Assembly: GCF_024345535.1 (NCBI RefSeq)
Contig: NZ_JAGQBH010000003.1
Coordinates: forward strand, 1 to 64,000
Source of the DNA: Cyanobium sp. N.Huapi 1H5
GTDB lineage: Bacteria > Cyanobacteriota > Cyanobacteriia > PCC-6307 > Cyanobiaceae
Length of the DNA: 64,000 nucleotides
Direction of reading: 5' to 3'
Part shown: positions 17,765-26,683 of the stretch, piece after piece
How the letters are laid out: every line of letters starts with the position of its first letter
Numbering within the stretch: position 1 is the stretch's first letter
Program-made: the position numbers and the translations under genes
The notes under the pieces: generated by a model
Databases searched by the model: none
What the model saw: the letters and a program-made list of their open reading frames with translations, nothing else
Told to the model about the DNA's origin: nothing

Positions 17765-18841
17765 ATGACCCTCACTCCTTCTTCCGAAGCCGACACCCTC
17801 GAGGCCCTCACGCCGATCAGCAGCGAGGAGGCCGCCGACATCGAGACCACAGCCGATCTCGATCTGGCGATCCCGGAAGAGGTGCCCAGCGCCGACGACT
17901 CCAGCAGCCGGGTCAGCGCACGGGACGGCGACGGTGTGGGCTTCACGCTGGACGAGTTCGCGGCCCTGCTCAGCAAGTACGACTACAACTTCAAGCCCGG
18001 TGACGTCGTCAACGGCACCGTCTTCGCCCTCGAATCCAAGGGCGCGATGATCGATATCGGCGCCAAGACCGCCGCCTTCATGCCTCTGCAGGAGGTCTCG
18101 ATCAACCGCGTCGAGCATCTCTCCGACGTGCTCGAACCCGGCGAGGTGCGCGAGTTCTTCATCCTCAGCGAGGAGAACGAGGACGGCCAGCTCACCCTGT
18201 CGGTGCGTCGCATCGAGTACCAGCGGGCCTGGGAGCGGGTGCGCCAGCTGCAGAAAGAAGACGCCACGATCTACAGCGAGGTGTTCGCCACCAACCGCGG
18301 CGGCGCCCTGGTGCGGGTGGAGGGCCTGCGGGGCTTCATCCCCGGCAGCCACATCAGCACCCGCAAGGCCAAGGAGGAGCTCGTGGCCGACTTCCTGCCC
18401 CTGAAGTTCCTCGAGGTGGACGAAGAGCGCAACCGCCTGGTGCTCAGCCATCGCCGCGCCCTGGTGGAGCGGAAGATGAATCGCCTGGAAGTGGGCGAAG
18501 TGGTGCTGGGTACCGTCCGCGGCATCAAGCCCTACGGCGCCTTCATCGACATCGGCGGCGTCAGCGGCCTGCTGCACATCTCCGAGATCAGCCACGAGCA
18601 CATCGAGACCCCCCACACCGTGCTCAACGTCAACGATCAGATGAAGGTGATGATCATCGATCTCGACGCCGAGCGGGGCCGGATCTCCCTGTCCACCAAG
18701 GCCCTCGAGCCGGAACCGGGCGACATGCTCAGCGATCCCCAGAAGGTGTTCGACAAGGCCGAGGAAATGGCCGCCCGCTACAAGCAGATGCTGCTTGAGC
18801 AGGCCGAGGACAGTGAGCCCATGGGTGTCTCCCTCGAATGA
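17765..18841 (+). CDS. rpsA: 30S ribosomal protein S1
   Basis: Three S1 RNA-binding domains in 358 residues: starting near KPGDVVNGTVFALESKGAMI, TIYSEVFATNRGGALVRVEG and VGEVVLGTVRGIKPYGAFID. The three-domain length is typical of cyanobacterial and chloroplast S1 (E. coli has six). An acidic N-terminal extension of about 65 residues precedes domain 1. Confidence 0.96.
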   Translation: MTLTPSSEADTLEALTPISSEEAADIETTADLDLAIPEEVPSADDSSSRVSARDGDGVGFTLDEFAALLSKYDYNFKPGDVVNGTVFALESKGAMIDIGAKTAAFMPLQEVSINRVEHLSDVLEPGEVREFFILSEENEDGQLTLSVRRIEYQRAWERVRQLQKEDATIYSEVFATNRGGALVRVEGLRGFIPGSHISTRKAKEELVADFLPLKFLEVDEERNRLVLSHRRALVERKMNRLEVGEVVLGTVRGIKPYGAFIDIGGVSGLLHISEISHEHIETPHTVLNVNDQMKVMIIDLDAERGRISLSTKALEPEPGDMLSDPQKVFDKAEEMAARYKQMLLEQAEDSEPMGVSLE

Positions 18842-18863
18842 GCACGGCTCGGATCCACTGACG

Positions 18864-19670
18864 ATGGTTCACCTTTCCCTGCGGGGCACCCCGCTGCCCT
18901 GCGGGGATCGGCCACTGGAGGCGGTGCTGTTCGACAAGGACGGCACCATGAGCCACAGCGAACCGATGCTCGAGGCCCTGGCTCAGGCCAGGGTCTTTCA
19001 CTGTCTGGCCCTGGCCGGCCAGGCCGAGGACGATCCGGAGCGCCACCACGACCTCGGCGCCCTGCTGCATCGCGCCTACGGCCTTTCCGCCGACGGGATC
19101 CACCCGGCCGGCACCATGGCGGTGGGGAGCCGCGACCAGAACCTGTTGGCCACCGCCACCGCCCTGGCCCAGGTGGGTTTCGGCTGGCCCGAGGCCCTGG
19201 CCATGGCCGAGGCGGTGTTCGCCCGCACCGATGCCCTGCACGGCCAGGGGAGTGAGCAGCGGCCAGCCCCCACCCCCGGCCTGCGGCAGCTGCTGGAGGC
19301 CCTGCGCCAGGCGGGAGTGCGCTGCGCCGTGATCAGCAACGACCATGTGGAGGGCATCGAGGCCTTCCTGGCCGCCCACGACCTGGCCGCCTATGTGCAG
19401 GGCATCTGGAGCGCCGAGCATCAGCCCCGAAAACCCGACCCCGCCGCCATCCACGGTCTTTGCGAGGAACTGGGCGTGGCGGCGGGGAGCTGCGCCCTGG
19501 TCGGCGACGCCAACAGCGACCTGCGCATGGCGCGGGCCGCCGGGGTGCCGGTGGTGCTGGGCTACCGGGCGGGCTGGAGGCGACCGGTGGCGCTGGATGG
19601 CTCCTTCCTGCAGCTGGACCACTGGCGGGAGCTCGCCGTGGTGCCGGGACCGGCGAACCGGTGGGAATAA
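18864..19670 (+). CDS. HAD-family phosphatase (phosphoglycolate phosphatase-like)
   Basis: 268 residues with HAD motif I VLFDKDGTMSHSEP (note DKDGT), motif II VRCAVISNDH, Lys in HQPRKPDPAAIHG and motif IV LVGDANSDLRMARAAGVPVV. Possible phosphoglycolate phosphatase or related small-molecule phosphatase; substrate not determined. It sits between rpsA and metK on the same strand. Confidence 0.87.
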   Translation: MVHLSLRGTPLPCGDRPLEAVLFDKDGTMSHSEPMLEALAQARVFHCLALAGQAEDDPERHHDLGALLHRAYGLSADGIHPAGTMAVGSRDQNLLATATALAQVGFGWPEALAMAEAVFARTDALHGQGSEQRPAPTPGLRQLLEALRQAGVRCAVISNDHVEGIEAFLAAHDLAAYVQGIWSAEHQPRKPDPAAIHGLCEELGVAAGSCALVGDANSDLRMARAAGVPVVLGYRAGWRRPVALDGSFLQLDHWRELAVVPGPANRWE

Positions 19671-19699
19671 GCTCAGCCATCGACTGACCCCATTCCCCT

Positions 19700-20959
19700 A
19701 TGAGCCGTTTCGTCTTCACCTCGGAATCGGTGACGGAAGGCCACCCCGACAAGATCTGCGACCAGGTGAGCGACGCCGTGCTCGACGCGCTGCTGGCCCA
19801 GGATCCCTCCAGCCGGGTGGCCTGCGAGACCGTGGTGAACACCGGCCTCTGCCTGATCACGGGGGAAGTCACCACCAACGCCCGCGTCGACTTCAACACC
19901 CTGGTGCGGGGCGTGATCGAGCAGATCGGCTACAGCGGCGCCCGTGCCGGCGGCTTCGATGCCCGCAGCTGCGCCGTGCTGATCGCCCTTGACCAGCAGT
20001 CGCCGGACATCGCCCAGGGTGTGGATGAGGCCGACGACCACGACGGCGACCCCCTCGACAAGGTGGGCGCCGGCGACCAGGGCATCATGTTCGGCTACGC
20101 CTGCGACGAGACCCCGGAGCTGATGCCGCTGCCGATCAGCCTGGCCCACCGGCTGGCGCTGCGGCTGGCCCAAGTGCGCCATGACGGCAGCCTCGGCTAT
20201 CTGCTCCCCGACGGCAAGACCCAGGTGAGCGTCGTGTACGAAAACGACCGCCCCGTGGCGATCGACACGATCCTCATCTCCACCCAGCACACCGCCGAAG
20301 TGGAAGGCATCAGCGACGAGAAGGCGGTGCAGCAGCGCATCCGCGACGATCTCTGGGTTCATGTGGTGGAACCCGCCACGGCGGACCTGACCCTGAAGCC
20401 CGCCAAGGAGGAGGTCCGCTTCTTCGTCAACCCCACCGGCAAGTTCGTGGTGGGCGGCCCCCAGGGCGACGCCGGCCTGACCGGTCGCAAGATCATCGTC
20501 GACACCTACGGCGGCTATGCCCGCCACGGTGGCGGCGCCTTCTCGGGCAAGGACCCCACCAAGGTGGACCGCTCCGCCGCCTACGCGGCCCGCTACGTGG
20601 CCAAGGCCCTGGTGGCCTCCGGCCTGGCCCACAAGGCCGAGGTGCAGCTCAGCTACGCCATCGGCGTGGCCCGGCCCGTGAGCATCCTGGTGGAGAGCTT
20701 CGGCACCGGCGCCCTCAGCAACGCCGACCTCACCGCCCTGGTGCAGGAGCACTTCGACCTGCGCCCCGGCGCGATCATCGAAGCCTTCGGCCTGCGGGAA
20801 CTGCCCCAGCAACGGGGCGGACGCTTCTACCAGGACGTCGCCGCCTACGGCCACTTCGGCCGCAAGGATCTCGACCTCCCCTGGGAAGACGTGACCGCCA
20901 TCGCCGGCACCCTGAAGCAGGCCACGGCGAGCCGTGTCAGCGCTGTATCTGGGGGTTGA
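19700..20959 (+). CDS. metK: S-adenosylmethionine synthetase
   Basis: Makes S-adenosylmethionine from methionine and ATP. Signatures: [20 protein letters not shown] at the N-terminus, [20 protein letters not shown], and [20 protein letters not shown]. 419 residues, normal. Its 3' end overlaps the start of the sugar kinase by 26 bp. Confidence 0.98.
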   Translation: MSRFVFTSESVTEGHPDKICDQVSDAVLDALLAQDPSSRVACETVVNTGLCLITGEVTTNARVDFNTLVRGVIEQIGYSGARAGGFDARSCAVLIALDQQSPDIAQGVDEADDHDGDPLDKVGAGDQGIMFGYACDETPELMPLPISLAHRLALRLAQVRHDGSLGYLLPDGKTQVSVVYENDRPVAIDTILISTQHTAEVEGISDEKAVQQRIRDDLWVHVVEPATADLTLKPAKEEVRFFVNPTGKFVVGGPQGDAGLTGRKIIVDTYGGYARHGGGAFSGKDPTKVDRSAAYAARYVAKALVASGLAHKAEVQLSYAIGVARPVSILVESFGTGALSNADLTALVQEHFDLRPGAIIEAFGLRELPQQRGGRFYQDVAAYGHFGRKDLDLPWEDVTAIAGTLKQATASRVSAVSGG

Positions 20960-22262
20960 CCTCGGCAGCAGCGGCCTGCGCCTGGCCGTTCTGGCCGACG
21001 CCGGGACCCCCGGCGGAGACCCCGCCAGCCCTGTTCTGGAGCGGCAGTCCCCCTACCCGGGCCGCTTCGAGAATCCCGAGGCCTGGCGTCAGGGGCTGAT
21101 CCATCTGCTGGCCACCGTGCCCGAGCAGGTGTGCGGGCGGGTGGCGGCCGTCGCCATCGATGGCACCTCCGGCACGCTCCTGGCCTGCGGTCCTGGAGGC
21201 CGCCTGCTGCCGCCGCCCCTGGCGCACGCCCTTCCCTACCACCAGGCCTGTCCGGAGCAGGCCGGGGCCATCGCCACCCTGCTGGCCACGGAGGCCGGGG
21301 CGTGGGCCGACCATCCGGCCGCCAGCAGCAGCGGCAGCCTGGCCCGGGCCCTGCGCCTGCTGGCCCTGGCCCGGGAGGTGGGCCTCGCCCAGGGCCTGCT
21401 GCTGCGCCACCAGGCCGACTGGCTGATGGGCTGGCTGCTGGACGACTGGCGCTGGGGCGAGGAGGGCAACAACGTGCGGCTGGGCTGGGACCTGCAGCAG
21501 GGCCGCTGGCTCGCGGGGGTGGCCGAAGGCCTGGGAGCCGGGGTGCTGCCCGGGATCCGCAGCAGCGGCAGCCTCCTGGGGCGGCTGGCTCCGCAGGCGG
21601 CGGCCTGCCTGGGACTGCCGGCCGACTGCCAGGTGGTGGCCGGCAGCACGGATGCCAATGCCGCGGTGCTGGCCGCCGATCCCCAGGAGGGCGATGGCAT
21701 CACCGTGCTGGGCACCACCCTGGTGCTGAAGCAGTTCGTGGCCGCCCCCCTGGCCGGTGCCGGCCTCAGCAACCACCGGGTGGGCGGCCGCTGGCTGGCG
21801 GGGGGAGCCTCCAATGCCGGCGCCGGCATCCTGCGCCGCTTCTTCGACGACACCCAGATCGCCGAACTGAGCCGCCAGATCACGCCGGACCGTCCCACGG
21901 GGCTGGCCCTGCGGCCCCTGAGCCGCCGGGGCGAGCGCTTCCCGGTGGACGACCCGGATCTTGAGCCGATCCTGGAGCCGAGGCCGGCCAGTGATGCCCG
22001 CTATCTCCAGGCCCTGCTGGAGGGTCTCACCGCCATCGAGGTGGCGGGCTGGCGGCGGTTGCGGGAGCTGGGGGCCCCGGCCCTGCGGCGGGTGATCAGC
22101 GTCGGGGGCGGCGCCCGCAACAGCCAGTGGCGCGCCCTGCGGACGCGCGCCCTGGGGATCCCGGTGCTGAACCGACCGAAACGCACGGCGGCCCTGGGCA
22201 TGGCCCTGCTGGCGCGGGCCAGCTCCAGGATGGGGGCCGAATCCCCCTCGCCCCGGCCATGA
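20934..22262 (+). CDS. FGGY-family sugar kinase (possible D-ribulose kinase)
   Basis: 442 residues. The actin-like ATPase phosphate motif [19 protein letters not shown] opens the protein and [17 protein letters not shown] follows; further on [20 protein letters not shown] and [16 protein letters not shown] are typical FGGY elements. The best cyanobacterial analogue is the SePSK / plant XK-1 type, reported as a D-ribulose kinase; the assignment is by overall similarity only. Starts with GTG inside metK. Confidence 0.85.
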   Translation: MSALYLGVDLGSSGLRLAVLADAGTPGGDPASPVLERQSPYPGRFENPEAWRQGLIHLLATVPEQVCGRVAAVAIDGTSGTLLACGPGGRLLPPPLAHALPYHQACPEQAGAIATLLATEAGAWADHPAASSSGSLARALRLLALAREVGLAQGLLLRHQADWLMGWLLDDWRWGEEGNNVRLGWDLQQGRWLAGVAEGLGAGVLPGIRSSGSLLGRLAPQAAACLGLPADCQVVAGSTDANAAVLAADPQEGDGITVLGTTLVLKQFVAAPLAGAGLSNHRVGGRWLAGGASNAGAGILRRFFDDTQIAELSRQITPDRPTGLALRPLSRRGERFPVDDPDLEPILEPRPASDARYLQALLEGLTAIEVAGWRRLRELGAPALRRVISVGGGARNSQWRALRTRALGIPVLNRPKRTAALGMALLARASSRMGAESPSPRP

Positions 22263-22378
22263 ACGAACGTCTCAAATCGATCCTCGCCATGGCCCTGTTC
22301 GTCGTGCTGGCCGGCTATGTGGGTTTCAGCGGCCTGCGGCTGGGCCTGCTGCTGTGGCAGCGGTTCGCCGGCGCCTGA
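22259..22378 (+). CDS. Small single-helix membrane protein, unknown
   Basis: 39 residues: [20 protein letters not shown] then VGFSGLRLGLLLWQRFAGA, one membrane helix flanked by basic residues. Its ATG overlaps the kinase stop (ATGA), supporting translation. No family recognised. Confidence 0.65.
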   Translation: MNERLKSILAMALFVVLAGYVGFSGLRLGLLLWQRFAGA

Positions 22379-22408
22379 GCCCAGAATTCCCCCAATCGAC
22401 CTGAACCC

Positions 22409-22681
22409 ATGGCCGCCGATCCCCTCACCGCCGCAGTGAGCGACCGCATCTGCAAGCACATGAACGACGACCACGCCGAAGCCGTTCTGGCCTACGCCCG
22501 CCACTACGGCGGCTGCACCGAGGCCCGGGAGGCCCGGATGGTGGCGGTGGAGCCCGAGGCGATGCGCCTGGAGGTGGACGGCGCCCGGGTGGAGGTGGCC
22601 TTCGACCACGCCCTCACTGACAGCGAGGACGCCCACCGCACCCTGGTGGCCATGCTGCGGTCGCTCCCCGGGAAGGCTTGA
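22409..22681 (+). CDS. DUF2470 domain protein
   Basis: 90 residues, matching the DUF2470/HugZ C-terminal-type domain: ICKHMNDDHAEAVLAYARHY near the N-terminus, then EAMRLEVDGARVEVAFDH and DAHRTLVAMLR. Related domains bind haem or tetrapyrroles (HugZ, plant GluTR-binding protein); such a role is possible but not shown. Confidence 0.85.
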   Translation: MAADPLTAAVSDRICKHMNDDHAEAVLAYARHYGGCTEAREARMVAVEPEAMRLEVDGARVEVAFDHALTDSEDAHRTLVAMLRSLPGKA

Positions 22682-22717
22682 AGCAGCGACTGCGCCGTCA
22701 CCGGCGGCGCCGGACCC

Positions 22718-23413
22718 CTGACCCTTCTCGCACACCTGAGCCGGCTTCCGCTCGACTGGATCGCCGCCACCCCCTGCCCCCTGTGCCATGGCCTGCAACC
22801 GCCGCAGCACCGGGCCCGAGCGGCCTGCCCCGAGTGCCGCCGCAACCTGCCCCTTCCGGCCGGGGCCCTGAAGGGCCATGAGCCCCTGCTCTGGTGGGCG
22901 GCCGGGTCCTACGACGGCGAGCTGAGGCGGTTGCTGCTCGGGCTGCGACGGCGGCCTGAGCCCGCCAGGGTGGGCGCCCTGGTGCAGGTGCTGGCGGAGG
23001 GGCTGCCCCGCTGGCGGCAGCGGCCGCTGGTGGTGCCGGTGCCGAGCTGGAAACGGCAGGGGAATCCCCTGCCGGCGCTGGTGTGCCGCCAGCTCGGCCG
23101 CCAGCTGGGCTACCGGCGCGCCGATCTGCTGGAGCGATCCCGGCCCGTGCTCGGCCAGCACCACCTCGGCAGGGCCCTGCGCCAGGCCAACCAGGAGGGA
23201 GCCTTCCGCTGTCGCCGGGGCCCCCGGCTCGGTGAGGCCCTCGGCCGGCCGGTCCTGATCGTCGACGACATCCTCACCAGCGGGTCCACCGGCTGCAGCG
23301 CCGCCATGGCCCTGGAGAGCCTCGGCTGGCAGGTGGTCGGCCTCCTCTGCCTGGCCCGCACGCCCCGGGGCCGCCCCCGGACGGGCCGGTCCCCCGAGCG
23401 GGCCGTGATCTAA
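22718..23413 (+). CDS. ComF family phosphoribosyltransferase-like protein
   Basis: ComF proteins (needed for DNA uptake in some bacteria) have an N-terminal zinc ribbon and a PRPP-binding domain. Here the ribbon is CPLCHG and CPEC in the N-terminal half, and the PRTase site is PVLIVDDILTSGSTGCSAA. The frame is open from the preceding DUF2470 stop (22681) but contains no ATG, GTG or TTG until TTG at 22931, which would remove the zinc ribbon; the start is therefore probably CTG (22718 or 22736). Adjacent to tRNA-Phe. Confidence 0.8.
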   Translation: MTLLAHLSRLPLDWIAATPCPLCHGLQPPQHRARAACPECRRNLPLPAGALKGHEPLLWWAAGSYDGELRRLLLGLRRRPEPARVGALVQVLAEGLPRWRQRPLVVPVPSWKRQGNPLPALVCRQLGRQLGYRRADLLERSRPVLGQHHLGRALRQANQEGAFRCRRGPRLGEALGRPVLIVDDILTSGSTGCSAAMALESLGWQVVGLLCLARTPRGRPRTGRSPERAVI

Positions 23414-23438
23414 GATCGCTGCGTCGCTTCGGCGACGG

Positions 23439-23511
23439 GCCGGGATAGCTCAGTTGGTAGAGCAGGCGACTGAAAATCGCCGTGTCCCCAGTTCAAATCT
23501 GGGTCCTGGCA
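23439..23511 (+). tRNA. tRNA-Phe (anticodon GAA)
   Basis: Acceptor GCCGGGA/TCCTGGC, D-arm GCTC/GAGC, anticodon stem GGCGA/TCGCC with loop CTGAAAA (anticodon GAA), T-stem CCCAG/CTGGG with loop TTCAAAT, discriminator A. Confidence 0.96.
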
Positions 23512-23542
23512 TTGCGTGCGGACTGCTCTGCAGCCCATCACC

Positions 23543-23776
23543 ATGCCCCATCAGCCCTCGACCTCCAGCCAGATCTTCAACAACGCCGACAGCTTCGCCC
23601 AGGCGTTCGATGAGGCCTGGCAGGAGCACAGTCGACAGGATCCCTCCCACGGGCTCTCGACCGCCGAGAAGCTCGAGGCGATCCTCGGCCGGGTGGCCGG
23701 CCACCCCTTCGCCGAAGCCGATCCGGCCATGGCCCGCCAGGTGGGGGCCTTCCGGATCCGCCTGCTCGACCTTTAG
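23543..23776 (+). CDS. Small soluble protein, unknown
   Basis: 77 residues from ATG at 23543 (MPHQPSTSSQIFNNADSF). Acidic and predicted mainly helical; no family recognised. It ends 9 bp before the cpcT-like gene and so probably shares its transcript, which places it in the phycobilisome region. Confidence 0.6.
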   Translation: MPHQPSTSSQIFNNADSFAQAFDEAWQEHSRQDPSHGLSTAEKLEAILGRVAGHPFAEADPAMARQVGAFRIRLLDL

Positions 23777-23785
23777 GTGGCGCCC

Positions 23786-24379
23786 ATGAGCAGCTCCCTC
23801 GCCCGCCTTCTCCAGCTCCTGAGCGGTGGCTTCAGCAACCAGAGCCAGGCCTTCGACAATCCGCCGATCTACGCCCACATCCTGGTCAAGTTCCGGCCCC
23901 TGCCCCACCTGGCTCCGGGCTCGTTGCTGCTGGAGCAGTCCTACGCCATCGAACCCGGCACGCCTTACAGGATCCGGGTGCTGCGGGCCGAGCGCCGCGA
24001 CGGCGACCTGATCATCCACAACCAGGCCCTGCAGGACGAGCAGCGTTTCTGGGGCGCCACTGAGGATGAAGCACGCCGCCGAAGCATCGCGGAGAACGAC
24101 CTCCTCCCCCTCGAGGGCTGCACCTACGTGGTGCGGGAGGTGGGCGAGGGGTTCACCGGCGAGGTGGAACCCGGTTGTCGCTGCCTGGTGGAGCGCAAGG
24201 GAAGCGTCGCTTACCTGGTCAGCAGCTTCGAGATCGATTCCCGGGGCATGCGCACCATCGACCGGGGCCACGATCCGGCCACCCATGAGCAGCTCTGGGG
24301 ATCCCTGGCCGGCCCCTTCGAGTTCGAGCGCACCGACGACTACCGCGCCGAACTGCCCGCCTCCTGGCTGGAGCTCTGA
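23786..24379 (+). CDS. cpcT: CpcT/CpeT-family phycobiliprotein lyase
   Basis: 197 residues of the CpcT/CpeT family: LLSGGFSNQSQAFDNPP at the N-terminus, then EQSYAIEPGTPYRIRVLRA and EGCTYVVREVGEGFTGEVEP. CpcT attaches phycocyanobilin to the Cys-153-type site of CpcB. The beta-phycocyanin in this window has that cysteine and no phycoerythrin genes are present, so CpcT is favoured over CpeT. ATG at 23786 chosen; GTG at 23777 is the alternative. Converges with the next gene. Confidence 0.9.
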   Translation: MSSSLARLLQLLSGGFSNQSQAFDNPPIYAHILVKFRPLPHLAPGSLLLEQSYAIEPGTPYRIRVLRAERRDGDLIIHNQALQDEQRFWGATEDEARRRSIAENDLLPLEGCTYVVREVGEGFTGEVEPGCRCLVERKGSVAYLVSSFEIDSRGMRTIDRGHDPATHEQLWGSLAGPFEFERTDDYRAELPASWLEL

Positions 24380-24395
24380 TCGGCCAGGGGCCCTC

Positions 24396-24824
24396 TCAGC
24401 CGGCGATCAGCTCGTCCATGAAGGGCTGCTCACCCTCCTCCAGGAAGGGATCGGCCTCCTCGAGCCCCAGATCGAAGGATTCCTCCACCGGCAGGGACGC
24501 CGGCGGCTCCTGCTGCATCGCCGGCGGCTGCACCGCCTGCAGATGGCGGGAGGTGCCGGTGCGATCCAGACCCCGCAGGGCGGCCTCGATCCTGGCCAGG
24601 CGCTCTTCGGTGTCCCCGAGGCGCTCATCCATGGCGGCCCCATGGGCGGCTTCGTGGTCGGCGACCTCCTCCAGCCGCGCACCGATGCGGTCCTCGTGGC
24701 CCCCGAGCCTTTCCTCGAGCTCCAGCAGGCGGTAGGTGAGCGCTTCGGCCACCTGGGACAACACCTGCAGCTGATCGGCCAACCGGAGGGAGGAGTCCTC
24801 GGATGGGGACACAACAGAAGCCAT
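24396..24824 (-). CDS. Coiled-coil protein in the phycocyanin cluster, unknown
   Basis: 142 residues. The middle (about residues 20-85) is a strong coiled coil rich in Leu, Glu and Arg (VAEALTYRLLELEERLGGHE and onward), followed by a Pro/Gln-rich linker and an acidic tail ending EGEQPFMDELIAG. It is the only minus-strand gene inside the rod cluster and is divergent from cpcC. The frame continues open upstream through cpcC, but that part is an antisense shadow. Function unknown. Confidence 0.7.
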   Translation of the reverse strand: MASVVSPSEDSSLRLADQLQVLSQVAEALTYRLLELEERLGGHEDRIGARLEEVADHEAAHGAAMDERLGDTEERLARIEAALRGLDRTGTSRHLQAVQPPAMQQEPPASLPVEESFDLGLEEADPFLEEGEQPFMDELIAG

Positions 24825-24896
24825 GACGGCACCGGGATGATGGCCGGATGGTATCGGCGTGGAGCCGGCCCGCCAGGGGTGGCCCCGGCCGGGGGG

Positions 24897-24949
24897 TTTG
24901 TAACGATTCTGAAAACCCTGTCGTGGCGAGCGGACAGGCCCATAGGATC
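24897..24949 (+). promoter_or_regulatory. Promoter-like element upstream of cpcC
   Basis: TTTGTAACGATTCTGAAA followed by CATAGGATC (24941-24949, containing a TAGGAT -10-like hexamer). The same two blocks with nearly equal spacing (42 versus 43 bp) occur upstream of the second cpcC gene at 27846-27899, which supports function. The reverse complement of the first block contains GTTACAAA, resembling one half of the HLR1 site bound by RpaB; that reading is tentative. Confidence 0.6.
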
Positions 24950-25088
24950 CGCCTTGCAGCCCAAGATCGGGACGTTTCCTGCAGCCGTCCTCGAAGGCGC
25001 CTGCAGTTCCGCAGCGGCCATGCGCCCTGCCCATGCGCCCTGCCCACTGACCTTCTCTCCAACGCCTCTCCCCCCGGCACCCACGCTC

Positions 25089-25934
25089 ATGACACTTGCC
25101 AACGCTGCCTATCTGGGCATCGAGCGTTTCTCCAGCGACCGCAACAAGGAAAACTGGACGAACGCCACCGAAAACGACAAGGCCGCCCTGATCCGCGCCG
25201 TCTACAAGCAGGTGCTCGGCAATCAGTACGTCATGGCCAGCGAGCGGCTCGAAGGGCCTGAGTCCCTCTTCAAGCGCGGCTACCTCAGCGTGCGGGAGTT
25301 CGTGCGCCAGGTGGCCAAGAGCGGGCTCTACAAGGCCAAGTTCTTTGAGAGCTGCAACCCCTACCGCTTCATCGAGCTGAACTTCAAGCATCTCCTGGGC
25401 CGGGCGCCCCAGAACAAGGCCGAGATGCTGCATCACTTCACGATCCTGCAGGAGCAGGGCTACGACGCCGAGATCGACTCCTACCTCGACAGTGCCGAGT
25501 ACCAGAATCGCTTCGGCGAAGAGGTGGTTCCCTACCTGCACGGCTGGGACTACTCCTCCGGCCAGCAGGGCCTGCAGTTCTCCTACATGCTCCAGCTGAC
25601 CCGGGGCGTGGGTGCCTCGGTGCGGGGCGATCTGCTCAAGAACCAGTCGCGCCTCAACCCCTCGGTGCATGCGGAAGCCCCCATGCCGGTGGTGAGCCCC
25701 AATGCCAGGGGCAGCGTCTTCCGCAAAGTCGCCACCGACGGCGTCACCCGCCAGGGCGTGGGCGCCGGCGAAGAGGGACGCACCTTCCGGGTCGAGATCT
25801 CCGGCTTCAACAACTACCGCCTGCACAAGCGCAGCAACCGGGTGCGCTTCATTCCCTTCAACAAGCTGCTGCAGACCCAGCAGCAGATCCTCCGCGAAGG
25901 CGGCCGCATCGCCAGCATCACCCCGGTCAACTGA
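25089..25934 (+). CDS. cpcC: Phycocyanin-associated rod linker, copy 1
   Basis: 281-residue rod linker that joins phycocyanin hexamers. It has the N-terminal Pfam PBS-linker domain (residues about 15-145, with FRRGYL-like SLFKRGYLSVREFVRQVAKS and NFKHLLGRAPQNKAEM) and a C-terminal CpcD-like domain (FRVEISGFNNYRLHKRSNRV). ATG at 25089. Closely related to the second linker at 27950, by eye about two thirds identical. Followed by cpcD. Confidence 0.96.
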   Translation: MTLANAAYLGIERFSSDRNKENWTNATENDKAALIRAVYKQVLGNQYVMASERLEGPESLFKRGYLSVREFVRQVAKSGLYKAKFFESCNPYRFIELNFKHLLGRAPQNKAEMLHHFTILQEQGYDAEIDSYLDSAEYQNRFGEEVVPYLHGWDYSSGQQGLQFSYMLQLTRGVGASVRGDLLKNQSRLNPSVHAEAPMPVVSPNARGSVFRKVATDGVTRQGVGAGEEGRTFRVEISGFNNYRLHKRSNRVRFIPFNKLLQTQQQILREGGRIASITPVN

Positions 25935-25977
25935 ACCGGCCCCCCGTCCAGCCTGTCCCCCCTACCCCTCCGAATCC

Positions 25978-26235
25978 ATGAAGGTTTCCGCAGGTACCCG
26001 AGGCACCGGCCTCAACAGTTCCCGCCAGGTGGCGTTCACCGTCACCGGCGTCAACAACAACGACTACTCCCGCACCGCGGACATGGTCATGAACGTGCCG
26101 TTCACCCGCATGAACGAGACGATGCGCCTGGTCCACGCCATGGGCGGCAAGATCGTCAGCGTCTCCGTGACCGGCGGCGGTACGGGCTCCGAGGCTCCGG
26201 CCCCCCGCAAGGGCAAGGCGAAGGCCGAAGGCTGA
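25978..26235 (+). CDS. cpcD: Phycocyanin rod-capping linker
   Basis: 85 residues: a CpcD domain (RQVAFTVTGVNNNDYSRTAD, MRLVHAMGGKIVSVSV) with a short Lys-rich tail (PRKGKAKAEG). It caps the distal end of phycobilisome rods. 43 bp after cpcC; terminator follows. Confidence 0.96.
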   Translation: MKVSAGTRGTGLNSSRQVAFTVTGVNNNDYSRTADMVMNVPFTRMNETMRLVHAMGGKIVSVSVTGGGTGSEAPAPRKGKAKAEG

Positions 26236-26274
26236 GGCCAGCGCAGGGCCAGTCCACGGTCCGGCTGTTCGATG

Positions 26275-26301
26275 GGGTCCCCTTCGGGGGGCCCTTTTTT
26301 T
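26275..26301 (+). terminator. Rho-independent terminator of cpcCD
   Basis: GGGTCCCC, loop TTCG, GGGGGCCC, then seven T. The identical 27 nt sequence recurs after both cpcA copies (27776-27802 and 30245-30271). Confidence 0.93.
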
Positions 26302-26340
26302 GGGCCGGATGGCTGGGCCGGATGGCTGGGCCGGATGGCT
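26302..26340. repeat. 13 bp tandem repeat, three units
   Basis: Three exact copies of GGGCCGGATGGCT abut the T-tract of the cpcCD terminator, followed by a partial fourth (GGGCT). No function apparent; probably slippage. Confidence 0.9.
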
Positions 26341-26683
26341 GGGCTCCATGCATGGGGCGGATTCGGGGATCGGGTCACCGGGTCTTACACCCATCCGCCG
26401 GATGCACCGTCCAGGCTGAACCCAAGCGGCCGGGGGTGATGGTCAAAACCGCTGCGGCCGTGTGGATCTTGGCGGTGGTGACCATTTATTAAGGCACCCC
26501 CATCCACCGGGCGCCGTCACCAACAATAGGTAGGTCTTTCGGAGCGATGCCCGGCCCTGGCCAGGCGATCATCGAAAGCAACGACGCAGTCGACGTCAGC
26601 CCTCCCCCCGGACTGACGCTCCAGACTCGACCCCCTTACCCACCCAATCCCGACGTTCGACGTCGAGAACAGGAGCTAACTCA
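26341..26683 (+). promoter_or_regulatory. Leader/promoter region of cpcBA copy 1
   Basis: No gene. An ACAATA -10-like hexamer at 26523-26528 lies 161 bp before the cpcB start; a similar ACAATA occurs before copy 2 but 100 bp from its ATG, so the two leaders differ in length. From 26631 the sequence matches the copy 2 leader (15 bp, five differing bases, then identity from 26651). GAACAGGAGC at 26668-26677 holds the AGGAG ribosome-binding site. Confidence 0.5.

Noticed and set aside
24897-24920. A complete HLR1 (RpaB) site upstream of cpcC
   Set aside because: Only one half-site (GTTACAAA in reverse) matches; a second half at the required spacing is not found, so only a tentative half-site is stated.
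24066-25088. Long N-terminal extension of the first cpcC linker frame through the cpcT gene and the coiled-coil gene
   Set aside because: The frame is open by chance through two real genes; the linker family starts at MTLANAAYLGIERF (25089), matching the second linker.
26302-26340. CRISPR-like or regulatory array after cpcD
   Set aside because: Three 13 bp units without spacers; simple tandem repeat.
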